Positions 43,815-52,124 of a stretch of DNA of 64,000 bases are shown piece by piece. The stretch is from Alphaproteobacteria bacterium (GTDB lineage: Bacteria; Pseudomonadota; Alphaproteobacteria; Rhizobiales; GCA-2746425): assembly GCA_024743215.1 (NCBI GenBank), contig JANSWZ010000015.1:1-64000 (forward strand). Reading direction: 5' to 3'. The notes below the pieces were generated by a model. That model searched no databases. It worked only from the letters and a program-made list of their open reading frames with translations, and had not been told where the DNA came from. Made by a program: the position numbers and the translations under genes. Each line of letters begins with the position of its first letter. The stretch's first letter is position 1.

Positions 43815-44570
43815 TCACATCATGAGCGCTTTGTTCACGAGGGCCGCTTTGCCATTGTATTTCGATACATCGACACCCTGCTCTTCAAGGGCCTCGCTGA
43901 GTTCAGTTTCCGTCAGAGCCTCAATGGCCTCTGTGGTCATTTTCAGAAAATTGATCCTGCGATTTATCGGCGGATTGGTTGCACCGAACACACTGCTGTT
44001 TTCGAACCCAAATTCCCGAGAATATTTGCCCATAAAGTGGGTCAGGAACGTGTTGATGCTGGGACGAATTCGCGGGTCTTCGGTCATGTGCCGTGTTGAG
44101 TCATCAAGCGTGTCTACCATCAACTTCGACCAACGCTCTGCGCCCTTTTCATTCATTAACTGGATCGCGTTGTGTGTGTGGTGAAAGTTCAACCTGAATT
44201 CTGCGCCATGGTAATAGGGGCCGCCACCCATCACATCGATCCACATCGAAGCCTGTGTGTTTACGTGGTGGCCAATTCCCCCGACACGAGCAAATACGGA
44301 CGTAAACCAGTCTTCATCAGCAAAGACCCGCTCGTAAAAATTTGTGACGATATGAACGATGGGGTCCTGCCCGAGCACCGAATAGAGCTGCCAAAACTGA
44401 ACGGGATTGGTCAAATCGTTTGAAGCGTCAAGCGAGACAATTTGCTCCATCCTGTGAGCATCTCTTGGAAGCTGTTTCTTTATGATAGCTGCCGATATGT
44501 AGTCGCGTTGTATCTTTTCGGACATATATCCATGTCGCGTCGGATATTTCGGATAAACGGTTTTCGTCAC
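43815..44570 (-). CDS. globin-domain protein
   Basis: 251 residues from a GTG start with AAGGA upstream. The central part IVTNFYERVFADEDWFTSVF, then GHHVNTQASMWIDVMGGGPYY and FHHTHNAIQLMNEKGAERW, has the layout of group I-type truncated haemoglobins, with histidines in the expected places. The N- and C-terminal extensions are unusual and unassigned. Likely binds haem and O2 or NO. Convergent with the second msrA. Confidence 0.75.
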   Translation of the reverse strand: MTKTVYPKYPTRHGYMSEKIQRDYISAAIIKKQLPRDAHRMEQIVSLDASNDLTNPVQFWQLYSVLGQDPIVHIVTNFYERVFADEDWFTSVFARVGGIGHHVNTQASMWIDVMGGGPYYHGAEFRLNFHHTHNAIQLMNEKGAERWSKLMVDTLDDSTRHMTEDPRIRPSINTFLTHFMGKYSREFGFENSSVFGATNPPINRRINFLKMTTEAIEALTETELSEALEEQGVDVSKYNGKAALVNKALMM

Positions 44571-44787
44571 AAATTGAGTCCTTCGCGCAAACGGATAGTC
44601 ATACCAATGTCACTTCTTGATCGTGACTTGGGTTAAGACGTGCAGTTCGCACAGATTTGTACGCCCCGCTGTTTTTTCAAGAGTGCTATTGGATGGGTCG
44701 ATTTCAATAGTGCGGCTTTTGAGGCGGTAAGCGGTCTTTGGTACTTTGCAAAACGAGGTCAAGATTGTCCGTGATCGTTCTGAACGG

Positions 44788-45798
44788 CTAGGCCGCTTCG
44801 GATTCACTGGCAATATCTCTCAGTGCCTCGGCCGACATTTCAAAGGATTTCAGCCTGGCGGCGTGATCGTGGATCATACCCGTCACCATTAGCTCGTCTG
44901 GCTGGTACCTGGCAGTCAAAGCGCCAAGTTCTCGGCGAACGGTTTCGGGGCTCCCGGTTGCCGAGCAGGAAAGCGCTTGTTTGACTTGCGCCATGACAGG
45001 CGCCGGAATCTCTGCTGATAGCTCCGCAACAGGACGGGGGAGTTGGCCCGGTCGTCCGGTGCGCAAGCGAGCGAATGCCAGAAGTTGGGAAGAGCGCAAA
45101 TAAGTTGCTTCCTCGTCGGTTTCCGCTGCACAAACACCGGCAGCCATCATCAAGTAGGGCTTGGAAAGCCACCGTGATGGACGGAATGTTTTCCGATAGG
45201 TCGTAATCGCGTCCTCCAGCATTGCAGGCGCGAAATGCGAGGCAAATGCATAGGGCAACCCAAGATGGGCTGCCAGTTGCGCGCCATACAGGCTGGAGCC
45301 GAGCACCCAAACCGGCACATGGGTGCCTTGACCCGGGATTGCACATATCCGTGCGCCTTCGGACGCTTCATCAAAATAGGACAGTAATTCCACCACGTCC
45401 TGCGGAAAACTATCATTTGCTTCCATGTGCCGACGGAGCGCGTGCGCGGTTTCTCTGTCAGTTCCAGGAGCTCGGCCGAGGCCCAGATCAATACGCCCGG
45501 GATGGAGCGTGGCAAGGGTCCCAAACTGCTCGGCAATCACTAAAGGCGCATGGTTGGGTAACATGATGCCTCCGGCACCGACGCGAATGGTCTTTGTGCC
45601 TGCAGCGACGTGTCCGATTACAATCGACGTTGCCGCACTTGCGATGCCTGGCATGTTGTGATGCTCCGCCAGCCAATACCGGTGATACCCGTTTGCTTCG
45701 GCATGGCGCGCAAGATCGAGTGTATTGCGCAAAGCGTCAGCGGCTGTTCCGCCTTCGGGGATCGGCGACAAGTCGAGTAGAGAGAATTTTTGCAACAC
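44788..45798 (-). CDS. luciferase-like (LLM-class) flavin oxidoreductase
   Basis: 336 residues of the YhbW/MsnO8-like group: [58 protein letters not shown] and [16 protein letters not shown] are the family signature near the flavin site. F420- or FMNH2-dependent monooxygenase of unknown substrate. Stands alone. Confidence 0.9.
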   Translation of the reverse strand: MLQKFSLLDLSPIPEGGTAADALRNTLDLARHAEANGYHRYWLAEHHNMPGIASAATSIVIGHVAAGTKTIRVGAGGIMLPNHAPLVIAEQFGTLATLHPGRIDLGLGRAPGTDRETAHALRRHMEANDSFPQDVVELLSYFDEASEGARICAIPGQGTHVPVWVLGSSLYGAQLAAHLGLPYAFASHFAPAMLEDAITTYRKTFRPSRWLSKPYLMMAAGVCAAETDEEATYLRSSQLLAFARLRTGRPGQLPRPVAELSAEIPAPVMAQVKQALSCSATGSPETVRRELGALTARYQPDELMVTGMIHDHAARLKSFEMSAEALRDIASESEAA

Positions 45799-45892
45799 CA
45801 GACTCCATGATTGGTCAGAGCCTATATAGGGTCGTATTGAGCGCGCTGTAATGTCTTGACTTCAAACAGGCCATGCTTGCCGCCAATCTGGC

Positions 45893-46867
45893 TCAAGATG
45901 CTGCCGGGCTGACACGCTTCAGCTTCTGAAACCTTCGAGCTGACGCGGGCATCTCCCGATCTGGAAAGACCTGGCCCCAATCCGCATCGACGACATCGCC
46001 AACGTAGAGATCTCCCTTGCTGTCATAAGCGATGCTATGGGGAGAAAGAAATTGGCCGTGCTCCAGGCCCGGGCCTTTCTTTGCGTCGAGGCGCGACAGA
46101 ACATTGCTCTGTTGGTCAAGAACACTGACAAACGGGCCAATATTCGGAAATTCTCGGTTCACCTTCAGATACGAAGCCAGTTCACCTACGATGCAGTCCG
46201 GACAACTGCCAGGCGTTATGGCCAATCCGCTGGGCCGGTGCATGTTGTTGATTTGCGTTTCAAAGCGGCCCTCTACATCGAAAATCTGAATGCGGGAATT
46301 TTCCCTGTCAGCGACGTAGATCCAGCCGTCGGCATCGCAGCAGATGTTATGAGGAAGATTGAACTCTCCGGGACCCGTTCCAGGCGTGCCCCAGCTTTTA
46401 AGCAGTCGGCCGCTGGCGTCGAATTTGTGTATGCACGCATTGTGATAGCCGTCGGATATGAAGATATCGCCGGAAGGCGAAACTGCCGAATGGGTGCATT
46501 TGCAAAACGGCTTTCCGCTCATGAAGCCGGAGCTGACACCAGCCGTTCCAATTTCCAGAAGAAGCTTCCCATCAAGGCTGAACTTCCGAACCGTGTGGTC
46601 GAAATTATCTGTTAGATAGATACATTGATCAGGCCCGATGCTGGCCCCATGCGGGTTGGCAAAGGCCCCATGCCCCCAGGTCGACAACACCTCACCGGTT
46701 TGACTCAGGACAATGACCGGGTGGCTGCCCCGGTTGAACAGATAAACTCTGTCATTGTCGTCTACAGCGATCCCGGCGACATCGCCCAAGGCCACCTCCG
46801 GTGGCAAATCTGCCCAGTCCGGCATGGGTTCGTATGAGTAATCACCTTTGCCCAGATATTCGTCCAT
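45893..46867 (-). CDS. NHL-repeat propeller protein, PAL-like
   Basis: 324 residues from the ATG at 46867 with GAGGGAC upstream. Six NHL repeats, for example VALGDVAGIAVDDNDRVYLFNRG, GQFLSPHSIAYDSKGDLYVGDVV and ICCDADGWIYVADRENSRIQIF, form a propeller resembling peptidyl-alpha-hydroxyglycine lyase. No signal peptide. It is 20 bases downstream of the histidine phosphatase gene and probably co-transcribed. Substrate unknown. Confidence 0.8.
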   Translation of the reverse strand: MDEYLGKGDYSYEPMPDWADLPPEVALGDVAGIAVDDNDRVYLFNRGSHPVIVLSQTGEVLSTWGHGAFANPHGASIGPDQCIYLTDNFDHTVRKFSLDGKLLLEIGTAGVSSGFMSGKPFCKCTHSAVSPSGDIFISDGYHNACIHKFDASGRLLKSWGTPGTGPGEFNLPHNICCDADGWIYVADRENSRIQIFDVEGRFETQINNMHRPSGLAITPGSCPDCIVGELASYLKVNREFPNIGPFVSVLDQQSNVLSRLDAKKGPGLEHGQFLSPHSIAYDSKGDLYVGDVVDADWGQVFPDREMPASARRFQKLKRVSPAAS

Positions 46868-46887
46868 ATGTCCCTCTTGGTCGCGAA

Positions 46888-47430
46888 TTAATTGGGGTAT
46901 TCGCGGATTTCGCAATTGTCCATCGAGAATCCCGCCAGTTCCTTGAAGGCGTCTCCATGGCCGACCACTGCCAGTTGAATGTCTGCCATCTGGTTAAGTT
47001 CCAAAGCGAACTTTTGAATGCGTTGTTGGAAAACATCCCTTGGCTCGACCGGCACACCATTCTCGTTCGTTGGTCCCTGATGCCACCATATCTCATCCAG
47101 ATGGTCAAAAGACAGGCTGGTGAATTCCATCTGCAAAGCGCTTGGCGCACGGCCCATGTCGCAACTGTGGCTTAGAAGTTCACGGTGACCTGCCTGCACG
47201 CTGATTGGCGCAATATCCTGGAAAATCGTAAGCGCTGTCTGGATGGCGCGGCTCAATGGTGAGGTTATGACCTGCTGAATTCCCAGCTCCTTGATTGCGA
47301 CCCTTGCTTGTTCTGCCTGCCTGCGCCCTTTCTCTGTCAGTGGAGCATCAAAAATCATTGGGTCTGCCTCACCCTCTGTATGCGCAGCATTGAATTCCGA
47401 TTGGCCGTGCCGGATTAGATAGACGGTCAT
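46888..47430 (-). CDS. histidine phosphatase-family protein
   Basis: 180 residues. The phosphate-binding RHG motif is in YLIRHGQSEFNA, followed by LTEKGRRQAEQA and ITSPLSRAIQTA, and the second histidine in VVGHGDAFKEL. Acts on small phosphate esters or phosphoproteins; substrate not predictable. Upstream of the NHL gene. Confidence 0.9.
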   Translation of the reverse strand: MTVYLIRHGQSEFNAAHTEGEADPMIFDAPLTEKGRRQAEQARVAIKELGIQQVITSPLSRAIQTALTIFQDIAPISVQAGHRELLSHSCDMGRAPSALQMEFTSLSFDHLDEIWWHQGPTNENGVPVEPRDVFQQRIQKFALELNQMADIQLAVVGHGDAFKELAGFSMDNCEIREYPN

Positions 47431-47520
47431 TTGTTTTCCTGTATCTGTATTGAGAAGGATGTTTCACACTGGCATAAAGCGATTGAAGAAACGTCAGTCT
47501 CTTCGAGTATCTGACCGGCT

Positions 47521-47811
47521 GAATTGATCGAATCCTTTCAAAGAGAGTCGCGGACGAAAGCACTGTGGCAGATGCAGTGACATCTTTCAGGGTCAAAAAT
47601 ACTGGAACGGCGCGCGCCGTTCCGTTTTCAGGGGCGCAGTTGAGCCTCCCTTAATCAGCACGTTCGGGATCACCTGAAGGGCGGGGCTGAAACCTCCAAC
47701 CCCTACGATCGAAACATCGCGCGGAATGCGCAGTCCTTCGGGTCGGTACAATTCCACTATGTGAAATTCCCCAGCTTGTTGAATGCAATTCAATCGAGTT
47801 GAATTCAGCAA
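47521..47811 (-). pseudogene. decayed copy of a LacI repressor 3' end
   Basis: The frame 47593-47811 reads RIPRDVSIVGVGGFSPALQV and then IPNVLIKGGSTAPLKTERRAP. The intact LacI at 50954 has RIPRDVSVVGFGDFSPALQV, then 39 more residues, then IPNVLIERGSTAPLKMDWRAP, so an in-frame deletion of 117 bases explains this copy. The similarity continues about 70 bases beyond the stop on both sides (47521 onward and 50873 onward). The N-terminal DNA-binding domain is absent. Confidence 0.85.
47779..47805. promoter_or_regulatory. interlaced TTGAAT palindromes before the binding-protein gene
   Basis: TTGAAT-gca-ATTCAA (47779-47793) and AATTCAA-tcgag-TTGAATT (47787-47805) share a half-site. The position, about 150 bases before the gene at 47953, fits an operator; the regulator is unknown. 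Confidence 0.45.
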
Positions 47812-47952
47812 GGCTTAATGTGCCTGCGTTTTCAGCTAATTTGAGCGGCTGCGAGGAACATTGAATCGGATCGACGTGGGAGGATGGGAGTCAATCTCGC
47901 GAAGATCGAAAATGCGAATTTAATCAGAAAATCGATAGGGAGGAAGAACGAA

Positions 47953-48996
47953 ATGGTACAGTTACCAAAACTGGTGGGGGTGGTCTTGGCTATACTGGGC
48001 GTTTCGCTCGTTGCAGGTCAGCCCGCAATGGCGCAGTCCAATTTGGACGGTATTGTCAAAAAAGCAGGTGAGGAAGGGGCTGTCGTAGTCAACCTTTCGA
48101 CAACGCGATATCCTGCTACAACCGCACCGGCCTTATCCAAGGCCATCTCTGAAAAATTCGGCATTGATCTGAACATCGAATTGATCAACACCGCGCCTGC
48201 GCCTGTTGGCGCCGGGCAATTGATTGCTGAGAGTAAAGCAGGGGTTAAGCCCAGCTATGATGTTTTCCCGCTGCCACTGTCGTTCACCAAGGCAATCGGC
48301 GAGGCCAATGCCATTGAGAAGATCGACTGGGCGGGAATTGGTGTTGATCCTGAGCTGATCGGCCCGAATGGCAATGCTGTCTGGATTTATACGATCCCGC
48401 GCGCAGTGGTCTACAATACCGAACTCGTAACAGGCGATGATATCCCGACCAAGCTTGAGGACTTGCTTGACCCGCAGTGGAAAGGCAAAATTGCTGGCCC
48501 CGGATTTGGCGATGCCTATGGAATGATCAGTGCTCCGGTGCTGGGTGAAGAGAAGGCGGCAGAATGGGTTGAAGCCCTGTATAAAGACCAGGCACTCTCC
48601 ATTGTTCGCTCGATGACGGATATCACGAACAAGGTTGCTAACGGCGAGATGGCGATCGGTATGGGTGTGCCTGCGAACTATGCAGGACTCGTAACAAAAG
48701 GTGCGCCCGTTGCAAACGCTCCGCTCGAGAAGGTTGGTGGGCAACCATACTACATTTTTGTTGCCGCAGATGCGGCCCACCCCAATGCAGGGGCACTTCT
48801 TTCGTATTTCTTGTGTTGCACGGAAGAGGGCCGGTCTGCTTTGCTTGAGAACACTGGATCAGCGTTCTTCAACACGCCGGGTTCTGAAGCCTATGAGATG
48901 GGCAGTGATGGGCGCGGAATTACGCCGACGACGGAATGGCAGTTGAACGATCAGGCCCGTGTTGCCAAGAGGTTCGACGCCCTGATCGGACGCTAG
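47953..48996 (+). CDS. orphan ABC-type substrate-binding protein
   Basis: 347 residues from ATG 47953 with GGGAGGAAG upstream. Signal peptide ending AMAQ. Type II binding fold of the family 1 (iron/spermidine/thiamine-like) group: YDVFPLPLSFTKAI, then YTIPRAVVYNTELV, and LEDLLDPQWKGKIAGP is the family core. No permease or ATPase follows; instead two metallo-beta-lactamase-fold genes are next. It may serve a transporter elsewhere or act as a periplasmic sensor. Confidence 0.88.
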   Translation: MVQLPKLVGVVLAILGVSLVAGQPAMAQSNLDGIVKKAGEEGAVVVNLSTTRYPATTAPALSKAISEKFGIDLNIELINTAPAPVGAGQLIAESKAGVKPSYDVFPLPLSFTKAIGEANAIEKIDWAGIGVDPELIGPNGNAVWIYTIPRAVVYNTELVTGDDIPTKLEDLLDPQWKGKIAGPGFGDAYGMISAPVLGEEKAAEWVEALYKDQALSIVRSMTDITNKVANGEMAIGMGVPANYAGLVTKGAPVANAPLEKVGGQPYYIFVAADAAHPNAGALLSYFLCCTEEGRSALLENTGSAFFNTPGSEAYEMGSDGRGITPTTEWQLNDQARVAKRFDALIGR

Positions 48997-49003
48997 CCAC
49001 TCA

Positions 49004-49044
49004 AGCCCTCCGGCTGTGAGGTGTCCACTCACAGCCGGAGGGCT
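49004..49044. terminator. 17-bp perfect hairpin after the binding-protein gene
   Basis: Arms 49004-49020 and 49028-49044 are perfectly complementary (AGCCCTCCGGCTGTGAG) around the loop GTGTCCA. No T-run follows, so it may be a processing or mRNA-stability hairpin rather than a strong intrinsic terminator. Confidence 0.75.
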
Positions 49045-49100
49045 GACTTCCAGGATCACAACAGTAACGACCCAAAAGATCGAACCGGCAAATTGAATGT

Positions 49101-50009
49101 TTGCTGAGTGAGAAGCATTCATTGAACTGGAGAACGTACGTGCTCACCCCTGATGACACCAAACCATCCACGTCTTCAGATACGATCCGCGAGGGAAACT
49201 CATCTGCGGAACATGTCGTTGATGGCCGAATTTATCGCCTGGGCGGGTTTGTGCCATTGGATGGCCGACTCAGTTGGTCAGCCAAGCGCCCCGGACGAAT
49301 TCAGCCAATTAGCGGCTATGTCGTCCAGAATGACGACCGTGCATATTTGCTGGACACAGGTGTTGCGGCCCATCGCGCAACGGTGATGCAACAGTTCTCG
49401 GGTCTCTTGAAAAAAGACCAACCTGTGACTGCATTCCTGACGCGTGCTGATTATCAATGTCTTGGCAATCTGGAAGCCTTGAACGATCAACATCCGCTGG
49501 AAGAGCTTGCCTTTGATATTCGTAGTCCGTTTTCGGCTTTCGACGATGTGAAACGCAACCTCCAGAACGTGCGCGAAACCTTGTTGACCCCGGGGTTTGG
49601 CGGGTACAAACCGCTGGCAGCCTCAGATGACCTGGTCGTCTTTCCCGCCATGATCCGAATACTTGGAACCAACTGGGTATATAGCAAGTCACAGCGGACC
49701 TTGTTCACCTCGGATTGGTTCTGTCATACGGATCTGGCAGCAGATGCTCAATCATCCATCCTGACTGACTCAGCCATGGATGAAACAACCTACGAATCTG
49801 CAATCGAACATGTTCAGTGCAAATATTATTGGCTGTCCCAGGCCAACACCGACCCGTTGCGGGTCTGGTTGAAAAAGGTTTTTGAGGACCTCGATGTCCA
49901 GATTATAGCACCGACCGTTGGCTGCATCCTGTCTGATCAAAAGCTGGTCGAAAAACACTATGAACTAGCGATGGAAATGCTGCTGAAACTGGGGCGGAAG
50001 AATGGATAA
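49101..50009 (+). CDS. metallo-beta-lactamase-fold protein with lost metal site
   Basis: 302 residues. Secondary structure follows the MBL fold (YVVQNDDRAYLLDTGVAAHR is the usual first strand-helix), but the metal motif THxHxDH is replaced by LTRADYQCLGNLEAL, and other metal histidines are missing. VYSKSQRTLFTSDWFCH keeps the Asp position. It is therefore probably non-enzymatic or binds something else. Overlaps the next gene by 8 bases. No signal peptide. Confidence 0.65.
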   Translation: MLSEKHSLNWRTYVLTPDDTKPSTSSDTIREGNSSAEHVVDGRIYRLGGFVPLDGRLSWSAKRPGRIQPISGYVVQNDDRAYLLDTGVAAHRATVMQQFSGLLKKDQPVTAFLTRADYQCLGNLEALNDQHPLEELAFDIRSPFSAFDDVKRNLQNVRETLLTPGFGGYKPLAASDDLVVFPAMIRILGTNWVYSKSQRTLFTSDWFCHTDLAADAQSSILTDSAMDETTYESAIEHVQCKYYWLSQANTDPLRVWLKKVFEDLDVQIIAPTVGCILSDQKLVEKHYELAMEMLLKLGRKNG

Positions 50010-50874
50010 ACCGATGAACGAAACAACAGACGTGCCACAGTTTCCACGTGAGATTTCGCCTGGTGTCTTCTGGCTCAATTATTGTATGGGTACGAGTCCA
50101 AAGACCCCGGAATTACACCTGCATCTGTCCATTTTCCTCGTTATTGGGAGCGAAAAGACGTTCCTGATCGATACCTCCTTGCCGACCATGTGGCGCGGGA
50201 TCGAGCCGCAGCTGCGCGAAGCGCTTGCCGGGCGTAAACTGGACTATATCTTCGTAACGCATCCAGAGCTACCGCACTCGGCTGGGCTTCCCAATCTCAT
50301 GGAGCAATTTCCCGAGGCGACGCTAATTGGCGATATGCGGGACTACCATTTGTTTTTTCCAGAATATATGGGCCGTTCGCAGAACGTTGTGCCGGGCGAA
50401 AAACTATCGCTGGGTGATCGATCTATCACATTCATCGATGCTGCGATCAAAGACCTGCCTGGGACACTTTGGGCCTATGAGGATGTAACTCAGACCATGT
50501 TTGTCTGCGATGGTTTCTCTTTGACTCATGATGGTGATGAGAACATCGATCCAGTTGACGTGGGACGCGAGTTGCGGGATCTGGAAGATGATGAGCCAGT
50601 ACATTTCGAAGGCGAATGCGCCATGCTCACATCAGAACTTCCCTCGGTGAATATCAAGTCAGCCTCTCTTATTATCGAACGTGCGCTATATTGGAGCCGT
50701 TTTGTGAAGCCGGACCTGCTTTTCGGGGATGTGAGGAAGCTCTTTGAAGATTATCCGCCAAAGCTGATCGCGCCATCGCATGGCAATGTCATCGACAATA
50801 TTCCTGAAATAGAAAAGATGGTGATCGAAGCGCATGAACTTGCCTACGCGCGCGCCACAGAAGTCGCGGGTTGA
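50002..50874 (+). CDS. MBL-fold protein related to flavodiiron (ODP) domains
   Basis: 290 residues. The metal motif reads THPELPHSAGLP, which matches the HxExDH pattern of oxygen-binding diiron proteins except that Asp is Pro. Further landmarks are FVCDGFSLTHDG and LIAPSHGNVI, where Asp and His would bind metal. A di-iron or single-metal site is possible. Translationally coupled to the previous, more degenerate paralogue, suggesting a heterodimer. No flavodoxin domain. Confidence 0.7.
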   Translation: MDKPMNETTDVPQFPREISPGVFWLNYCMGTSPKTPELHLHLSIFLVIGSEKTFLIDTSLPTMWRGIEPQLREALAGRKLDYIFVTHPELPHSAGLPNLMEQFPEATLIGDMRDYHLFFPEYMGRSQNVVPGEKLSLGDRSITFIDAAIKDLPGTLWAYEDVTQTMFVCDGFSLTHDGDENIDPVDVGRELRDLEDDEPVHFEGECAMLTSELPSVNIKSASLIIERALYWSRFVKPDLLFGDVRKLFEDYPPKLIAPSHGNVIDNIPEIEKMVIEAHELAYARATEVAG

Positions 50875-50953
50875 ACTGATCGGATCCTTTCAAAGAGAGT
50901 AGCAGACCGAAGCACTTTGGCGACTGCAGTAATGTTTTTCAGGGCTAAAAACA

Positions 50954-51946
50954 CTAGATCGGCGCGCGCCAATCCATCTTCAAAGGCGCAGTGGAACCTC
51001 GCTCAATCAGCACGTTCGGGATCAGCAGGCGCATCGGCGCAAGCTTTTGCGAGGGGTGTCTCAAGCGGGTGTCGAGCCGTCGCACAGCTGCACGGCCAAA
51101 TTCCTGTGCCTTGATTTTGACGGTGGTCAGGGTCGGGGTCACCTGAAGGGCGGGGCTGAAATCTCCAAACCCCACAACTGAAACATCGCGCGGAATGCGC
51201 CAGCCGCGTGACAGAATGTCAGAATAGGCGGTTATGGCCAGCCCGTCGTGACCGCAGAAAAATGCAGTTGGATGACCACCCTCGGCCAGAACCTGGTCGA
51301 GCCCCTGAGTAAACGTCGTAGTGCCGCCCCAACTAATATCATAGCAGGTCATGCCCGGTGTCGCCTCCACAACCTCTTGCAGGCCCAGCAGGCGTTCTCG
51401 TCGACCGCGCAAATCAATGTCGCCATGGACGAAGACAATCTCGCGGTGACCCAGATCATAAAGATAGGTGCCGATGGCGACGCCGGCCTCGCGGTCTGTG
51501 CCGCCGACGAGATCAACTTGTTCCAACGGATCAGCCCAACCGGACCGTACCACAGGTTTGGCGCTGTTCATGATCTGCGCCAGCGAGGGCTTGTGCTGCA
51601 CATTGACGGAGAAAATCGCGTCGCAGCCGTCAAGGAATTTCTTGAGATCGCCGTCTCCTGCGGTCCAATGGGCACGGATCGTGTAGCCAAGGCGCGCCGC
51701 CTCGCTTTGCAGACCGTTTTGAATCTGGACGTTCATTTCGCCGTTGGCGTGATCTTCGACATCGAACACCGCACCAATGGTGAAGGTGCTCCGGGTCGGG
51801 CGATTGTACCCAAGATTTGTAGCTACTTCGACTACACGGGCACGGGTGGCCTCGCTGACACCCTGCTTCCCGGACAGCGCACGGGAGACAGCGAACTTGG
51901 ACAGACCGGTTTGTTCGGCAATGATTCGGAGCGTGACTTTACTCAT
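50954..51946 (-). CDS. LacI-family transcriptional repressor
   Basis: 330 residues from the ATG at 51946. N-terminal HTH: VTLRIIAEQTGLSKFAVSRA, then LSGKQGVSEATRARV and the hinge; the rest is a periplasmic-binding-like sugar-sensing domain. It is divergent from the glycoside operon starting at 52125 and is its likely repressor. Its 3' end is duplicated at 47521-47811. Confidence 0.92.
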   Translation of the reverse strand: MSKVTLRIIAEQTGLSKFAVSRALSGKQGVSEATRARVVEVATNLGYNRPTRSTFTIGAVFDVEDHANGEMNVQIQNGLQSEAARLGYTIRAHWTAGDGDLKKFLDGCDAIFSVNVQHKPSLAQIMNSAKPVVRSGWADPLEQVDLVGGTDREAGVAIGTYLYDLGHREIVFVHGDIDLRGRRERLLGLQEVVEATPGMTCYDISWGGTTTFTQGLDQVLAEGGHPTAFFCGHDGLAITAYSDILSRGWRIPRDVSVVGFGDFSPALQVTPTLTTVKIKAQEFGRAAVRRLDTRLRHPSQKLAPMRLLIPNVLIERGSTAPLKMDWRAPI

Positions 51947-52046
51947 CCGGGCCTCATGATTTTGCCGCAATGCGGCGGGTTCTGGTCAATAATTTGAGTC
52001 CCAACGGTCGCACCGTGTTTGCTAACGTGGAAACTTTTCTTTTACA

Positions 52047-52056
52047 TAACGCTTTA
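52047..52056. promoter_or_regulatory. candidate LacI operator
   Basis: TAACGCTTTA, a near-palindrome around a central CG as in LacI-family operators, lies between lacI and the binding-protein gene, 69 bases before the latter's start. A single weak site, so tentative. Confidence 0.35.
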
Positions 52057-52124
52057 CCTAACGATATTCCATGTATGATGCTATGGGGGAACCAAAATAT
52101 TATTTTTGTTCTGGGAGGGACAGC

